The notes under the pieces were generated by a model. It was not told the DNA's origin. It did not search any database and saw nothing but the letters and a program-made list of their open reading frames with translations. A stretch of 38,376 nt of DNA from an uncultured Rhodothermaceae bacterium (GTDB lineage: Bacteria; Bacteroidota; Rhodothermia; Rhodothermales; Salinibacteraceae). A program made the translations under genes and the position numbers. The stretch lies in contig CAJXLX010000019.1 of the NCBI GenBank assembly GCA_913056335.1, forward strand, positions 1 to 38,376. The letters are read 5' to 3'. This document shows, piece by piece, positions 34,983-38,376 of this stretch (the first letter of the stretch is position 1; the number at the start of each line of letters is the position of its first letter).

Positions 34983-37900
34983 ATGCGTACCGATACGTAC
35001 CATCGCAACCCGCTTCGTTTCTTCGCAACACAGGTCGGCCTGCTGCGCACTTGCGTGCTCATGGGAGCAGCGCTCTGCACCCTTCTTCTCTGCGCGCCCG
35101 CCACCCAGGCGCAGTCCGGCGACATCATCTACGTGGATGCCGACGCTCCGGGCAACGGGGACGGCTCTTCGTGGCCCGATGCCTACACTAACCTGCAGGA
35201 TGCTTTGGCAAACGCCACCGGCACAGACGAGATCTGGGTGGCGGGAGGCACCTACTACCCCGACGAAGGTACAGGAGTCACCAACGACGATCGCACCGCC
35301 AGCTTTACCGTGACGGGCAACCAGGATGGCTTGGTGATCTACGGCGGGTTTGCTGGGAGCGAGTCGGTGCGGGAGGAGCGCGCCCCGGATGCCAATGAGA
35401 CCATTCTCAGCGGCGACATTGATGGCGACGGCGCGCTCGCGAGCAATAGCTATCACGTGCTCGTTTTCAATGCAGGGAATGACATCGGCGCAGACGTGGC
35501 CCCGAATATAACTACGGATACGGTGTTGGATGGGGTAACTGTTACCGGAGGCAATGCCGATGCGATTGGCAACTCCTCAGGTGGCGGGCTCTTCTGCGAC
35601 GGACTGGGGAGTGCAAACGTGTGCAGCCCCACGCTGAGGGGCATCACGTTCATTGAAAACAACGCCTCCAGCGGTGGTGCGATTTATAACTCGGGCAGTG
35701 GTGGGGAGAGCAGTCCGCATATCATAAACTCCACTTTTATCAGTAATACAGCAGGAGCTTCTGGCGCTGCGATCAAAAATGAAGGTGATAGCGGCGGCAC
35801 AAGCAGCCCGAAGATCGTAGGCTCCACCTTTATAGATAATGAGGGTACTGGCCCTGGGCCCCTTGGCGGTGCGATTTTCAACGTTGGGATCGGGGGTGGC
35901 GCAAGCAGTCCACAGATCATTCGATCCATCTTCATCGGGAATACCGCAACCCTCGGTGGAGCAATTTACAGCGAAGGCTACAATGGCGCAAGCAGTCCAC
36001 AAATTGTAGGCTCTATTTTTTCCGGAAACACCGCAGATGAAGGCGGGGCCATCTACAACGATGGCCTTGGCGGCACGAGCAGTCCACAGATCATCAGTTC
36101 TACCTTCACGGGCAACAGTGCAAATACGGGCGGCGCGATCTACAGCGACGGACGGGACTTCGACGCCACTGCCGGCTTCCGCCCCGGCACAAGCAGCCCG
36201 CAGATCATAAATACGATCTTGTGGGGCAACACCGCCGGCAGCGGGGGCGAGCTTTACAACGTTGCTGCCACGCCGACCTTCGAGCATACGCTGATCGAAG
36301 GGGGGCTCGACGGTATCAGCGAGAATAACGGTTCTGAGACGACCGACGACGGGAATAACCTCGACGTGAATCCGCTTTTGGTGGATGCGAGTGCTCCTGC
36401 CGGGCCTGATGGCATCTTCGGCACCGCCGATGACGGGCTACAGGTCCGCGCAGGATTTCCGGCGGTCGACGCTGGCACGAATATGCCGTTCGAGCCTGGT
36501 GGGAGTGCTGAGGCAGTAACCACCGATCTCCGGGGCGACGCCCGCATCCAGGACAGCGATGGCGATGAGACCGCGACCGTGACACTCGGGGCCTACGAAG
36601 CGGCCATCGACGCCGTCGACCTGCGTCTCACGGCCACGCCGACAGCGGTGGCGGGAGACGACCCCACGAGCCTCACGTTTCGTCTCACAAACCGGGGGAA
36701 TGCCGTCCCCACGGGCGTTGTGGTGGACCTGGCCCCCCCGTCGGGTTTGGCGCTCACAAAGACCAGCGGGAGTGGCACGCTCAGCAGCGGCACCTGGACC
36801 GTCGGTTCGATCCCCGGCGACGGTGGAGCCCAACTCACGGTGGAGGTTGAGCGCACGACTGGAACCGAAGAGACACTCGCCGCCACGGCTACCCTGCAGA
36901 GCGGATACACCGTTCCAGCCGGCATCAGCGACCTGACCGACCCGGAGCGCAGTGCCGCCGAGTGGGGGGCGCTGCCGGCCCCCTACGGCAGTGGGCAGGC
37001 TCTGACGCTGGATGGGAACGGCGACTACGTTTCTGCCGACACCGCCAGCCGAACTCTTGCCGGTGCTGAGGCCTTCACCATGGAGGCCTGGGTGCGGCTC
37101 GATAGCAATACCGACCGGCCTGCCGTGCTTGCGTTCAACGGGGCCGTTGAGGACAACAAGAACATCCTCTTCTATAATAGCGGGCAGTTTCAGTACTACG
37201 ACCCCGACATCACCTTTCAGCCCAGTACCGACACGTTTGCGCCCGACCAGTGGCACCATGTGGCTGTCGTCATTGAGGCCGATGATAGCGGCACCCTCTA
37301 CGTAAACGGCACCGAGCAGGCCACCTTTACCACGAGCGTTCGCCCGGTGAGTGGCGGGCGGTTCTCAATCGGGCAGGAGTGGGACACGAGCACGCCAAGC
37401 GACTTCTTTGCCGGACAGATCGACGAGGTGCGGCTGTGGGACACGGCCCGCTCACCAGAGGAGATCCGCACAGGAATGCATCAGACGATCGACGCACCCG
37501 CGCCCGGCCTGGCCAGCTACTGGCGTTTTGATGAAGAGGCCCCTGACGAAAATGCTCTCCGTATGGCCTACGACGCTGCCGGGCGGAGCATCGGCATGCT
37601 CGAAGGCGATGCCACACGCATCGACGCCTCCGGCGCATTGCTCGGGCAGACAGCGGCTCTGCTGAGCGGGGGAGCCAGTCAGACTGTGGGCCCACAGGGC
37701 GGCACGGCGCAGGTGACGAATCAGGGAGCTATCGACGCCGAGCCGCTCGCGGTCTACCAGTACGGCGCGGCAAATGGCGACTTGGTTGCAGCCGGTGCGC
37801 CCGGTGAGGACTTTGGCGCCGCCGGCGTGACGCAACGGCTGAATGTGGTATGGGGCATCGAGCCGGTGGCCGGCAGCAGCGCCTCGGCGGAGGTGACGTT

Positions 37901-38376
37901 CGACTTCAGCGGGCTGGCGGGCGTGAGCGATCCCGGAGCCGTGCTGCTGCTCAAGCGCGAGGGGCCAGGCCAGCCGTGGCAGGACGTGACGGGGCAATGG
38001 GCGCTCGACGCGACGGCGCAGACCTTCAGCCGCAGCGGCGTGAGCAGCTTCAGCGAGTACGCGGTGGCTGGGGATGCGCAGGCGCTGCCGGTGGAACTGA
38101 CCGGACTGGAAGCCCAGCGCTCGGGCGCGGAGGCGATCACCGTGCGGTGGCAGACGCTTTCGGAGACGAACAACGCCGGGTTTGAGGTGCAGCGTGCTGC
38201 CGGGGCTGCGAATGAATCCGTAGAGACGTCCCAGGTAGAGACGTCCCAGTGGGGCGTCTCTACAACGGGCGTCTCTACAACGGGCGAATCGTGGCAGACG
38301 ATTGCGCATCTGGACGGCGCGGGTACTACCGACACGCCCCAATCCTACCGGTTCGAGGACACCGACCTGCCATACG
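34983..38376 (+). CDS. large exported beta-helix / LamG surface protein, 3' end outside the window
   Basis: The frame is open without a stop from the ATG at 34983 to the last base: 1131 codons seen. The signal peptide ends PATQAQS (about residue 43). IYVDADAPGNGDGSSWPDAY starts a right-handed beta-helix typical of Chlamydia-type polymorphic membrane proteins and parallel-helix adhesins, with seven repeats of the form SSPQIxxSxFxGNTAxxGGAIY. A DUF11-like Ig domain follows (about 540-640, LRLTATPTAVAGDDPTSLTF), then a LamG/concanavalin-like domain (about 658-850, LTLDGNGDYVSADTA, TMEAWVRLDS, GQIDEVRLWDTARSPEEIR). Another beta domain comes next, and then VELTGLEAQRSGAEAITVRW with TNNAGFEVQR, the module that usually precedes a type IX sorting signal in these bacteria. 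It probably acts as a surface adhesin or glycan binder. An inverted-repeat element sits in frame at 38220-38286. Confidence 0.85.
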   Translation, partial: MRTDTYHRNPLRFFATQVGLLRTCVLMGAALCTLLLCAPATQAQSGDIIYVDADAPGNGDGSSWPDAYTNLQDALANATGTDEIWVAGGTYYPDEGTGVTNDDRTASFTVTGNQDGLVIYGGFAGSESVREERAPDANETILSGDIDGDGALASNSYHVLVFNAGNDIGADVAPNITTDTVLDGVTVTGGNADAIGNSSGGGLFCDGLGSANVCSPTLRGITFIENNASSGGAIYNSGSGGESSPHIINSTFISNTAGASGAAIKNEGDSGGTSSPKIVGSTFIDNEGTGPGPLGGAIFNVGIGGGASSPQIIRSIFIGNTATLGGAIYSEGYNGASSPQIVGSIFSGNTADEGGAIYNDGLGGTSSPQIISSTFTGNSANTGGAIYSDGRDFDATAGFRPGTSSPQIINTILWGNTAGSGGELYNVAATPTFEHTLIEGGLDGISENNGSETTDDGNNLDVNPLLVDASAPAGPDGIFGTADDGLQVRAGFPAVDAGTNMPFEPGGSAEAVTTDLRGDARIQDSDGDETATVTLGAYEAAIDAVDLRLTATPTAVAGDDPTSLTFRLTNRGNAVPTGVVVDLAPPSGLALTKTSGSGTLSSGTWTVGSIPGDGGAQLTVEVERTTGTEETLAATATLQSGYTVPAGISDLTDPERSAAEWGALPAPYGSGQALTLDGNGDYVSADTASRTLAGAEAFTMEAWVRLDSNTDRPAVLAFNGAVEDNKNILFYNSGQFQYYDPDITFQPSTDTFAPDQWHHVAVVIEADDSGTLYVNGTEQATFTTSVRPVSGGRFSIGQEWDTSTPSDFFAGQIDEVRLWDTARSPEEIRTGMHQTIDAPAPGLASYWRFDEEAPDENALRMAYDAAGRSIGMLEGDATRIDASGALLGQTAALLSGGASQTVGPQGGTAQVTNQGAIDAEPLAVYQYGAANGDLVAAGAPGEDFGAAGVTQRLNVVWGIEPVAGSSASAEVTFDFSGLAGVSDPGAVLLLKREGPGQPWQDVTGQWALDATAQTFSRSGVSSFSEYAVAGDAQALPVELTGLEAQRSGAEAITVRWQTLSETNNAGFEVQRAAGAANESVETSQVETSQWGVSTTGVSTTGESWQTIAHLDGAGTTDTPQSYRFEDTDLPY
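35622..36260 (+). repeat. seven beta-helix (PMP-like) coding repeats
   Basis: Within the surface protein gene, seven successive units of about 26-40 codons begin CSPTL, SSPHI, SSPKI, SSPQI, SSPQI, SSPQI and SSPQI and carry the GGAIY turn. At DNA level AGCAGTCCACA recurs, so the array arose by duplication and could change copy number. Units differ in the spacer length between GGAIY and SSP. Confidence 0.75.
38220..38286 (+). repeat. duplicated GTAGAGACG inverted-repeat element inside a gene
   Basis: Two tandem 15-base copies of GTAGAGACGTCCCAG (38220-38249) are followed by two tandem 15-base copies of GGCGTCTCTACAACG (38253-38282) and a partial third (GGCG). The core GTAGAGACG and its reverse complement CGTCTCTAC make the whole a potential stem. 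All units are multiples of three, so the reading frame is kept and Val-Glu-Thr-Ser-Gln and Gly-Val-Ser-Thr-Thr repeats result. Confidence 0.75.

Noticed and set aside
1-38376. tRNA, rRNA, CRISPR array, integrase or transposase
   Set aside because: Read through for T-loop motifs, regularly spaced repeats and transposase motifs; none found. The serial repeats present are protein-coding or paired operator-like repeats.

Overview
The window reads as a chromosomal piece of a GC-rich, probably salt-adapted member of the Bacteroidota/Rhodothermota (Salinibacter/Salisaeta-like). The basis is inference from content: two giant hybrid two-component proteins (propeller, histidine kinase, receiver and AraC domains), an Oar-like TonB-dependent receptor with a carboxypeptidase-regulatory domain, many secreted proteins with strongly acidic sequences, a large surface protein whose end resembles the modules that precede type IX sorting domains, and few clear Shine-Dalgarno sequences. 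No rRNA, tRNA, CRISPR, integrase or transposase was seen.

Layout. Positions 1-3113 hold four small exported proteins on the + strand, visibly less GC-rich than the rest. They begin with the 3' part of an M23 peptidase and include one gene broken by a single-base shift. At 3295-4696 (-) lies an ECF sigma factor with its RskA-type membrane anti-sigma factor. At 4975-8382 (+) are a PLP-dependent group II decarboxylase with an unusual C-terminal extension and a family 2 glycosyltransferase. At 8377-12740 (-) is a hybrid sensor/AraC regulator split in two reading frames at a short homopolymer. Positions 12747-13878 are an AT-richer stretch without a credible gene but with a long RNA-like hairpin. 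At 13879-16735 (-) are two small hypothetical genes and a SulP anion transporter. At 17017-18337 (+) are a NUDIX hydrolase and an OmpA-like lipoprotein, followed by about 500 bases of hairpins and repeats. At 18840-19841 (-) is a Kv-beta-like aldo/keto reductase. At 20013-24352 (+) are a divergent class A penicillin-binding protein and a TolB-like propeller lipoprotein. At 24641-27892 (-) is the TonB-dependent receptor. At 28359-30659 (+) is a cation-chloride cotransporter-type permease. At 30761-34819 (+) is an intact second hybrid regulator, and from 34983 past the window end (+) a beta-helix/LamG surface protein.

How the parts may work together. Most of the window serves envelope, transport and sensing functions. 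The most suggestive unit is the intact hybrid regulator followed, after 163 bases, by the large surface protein. Between them lie two identical 17-base direct repeats separated by 4 bases, the geometry of the AraC I1-I2 operator. This suggests, by inference, that the regulator controls the surface protein. The first hybrid regulator becomes a full-length paralogue of the second if one base is added to a C6 run. That makes it a sequencing error, a pseudogene or a phase/frameshift-controlled gene. In the surface protein a duplicated GTAGAGACG inverted-repeat element sits inside the coding sequence in frame.
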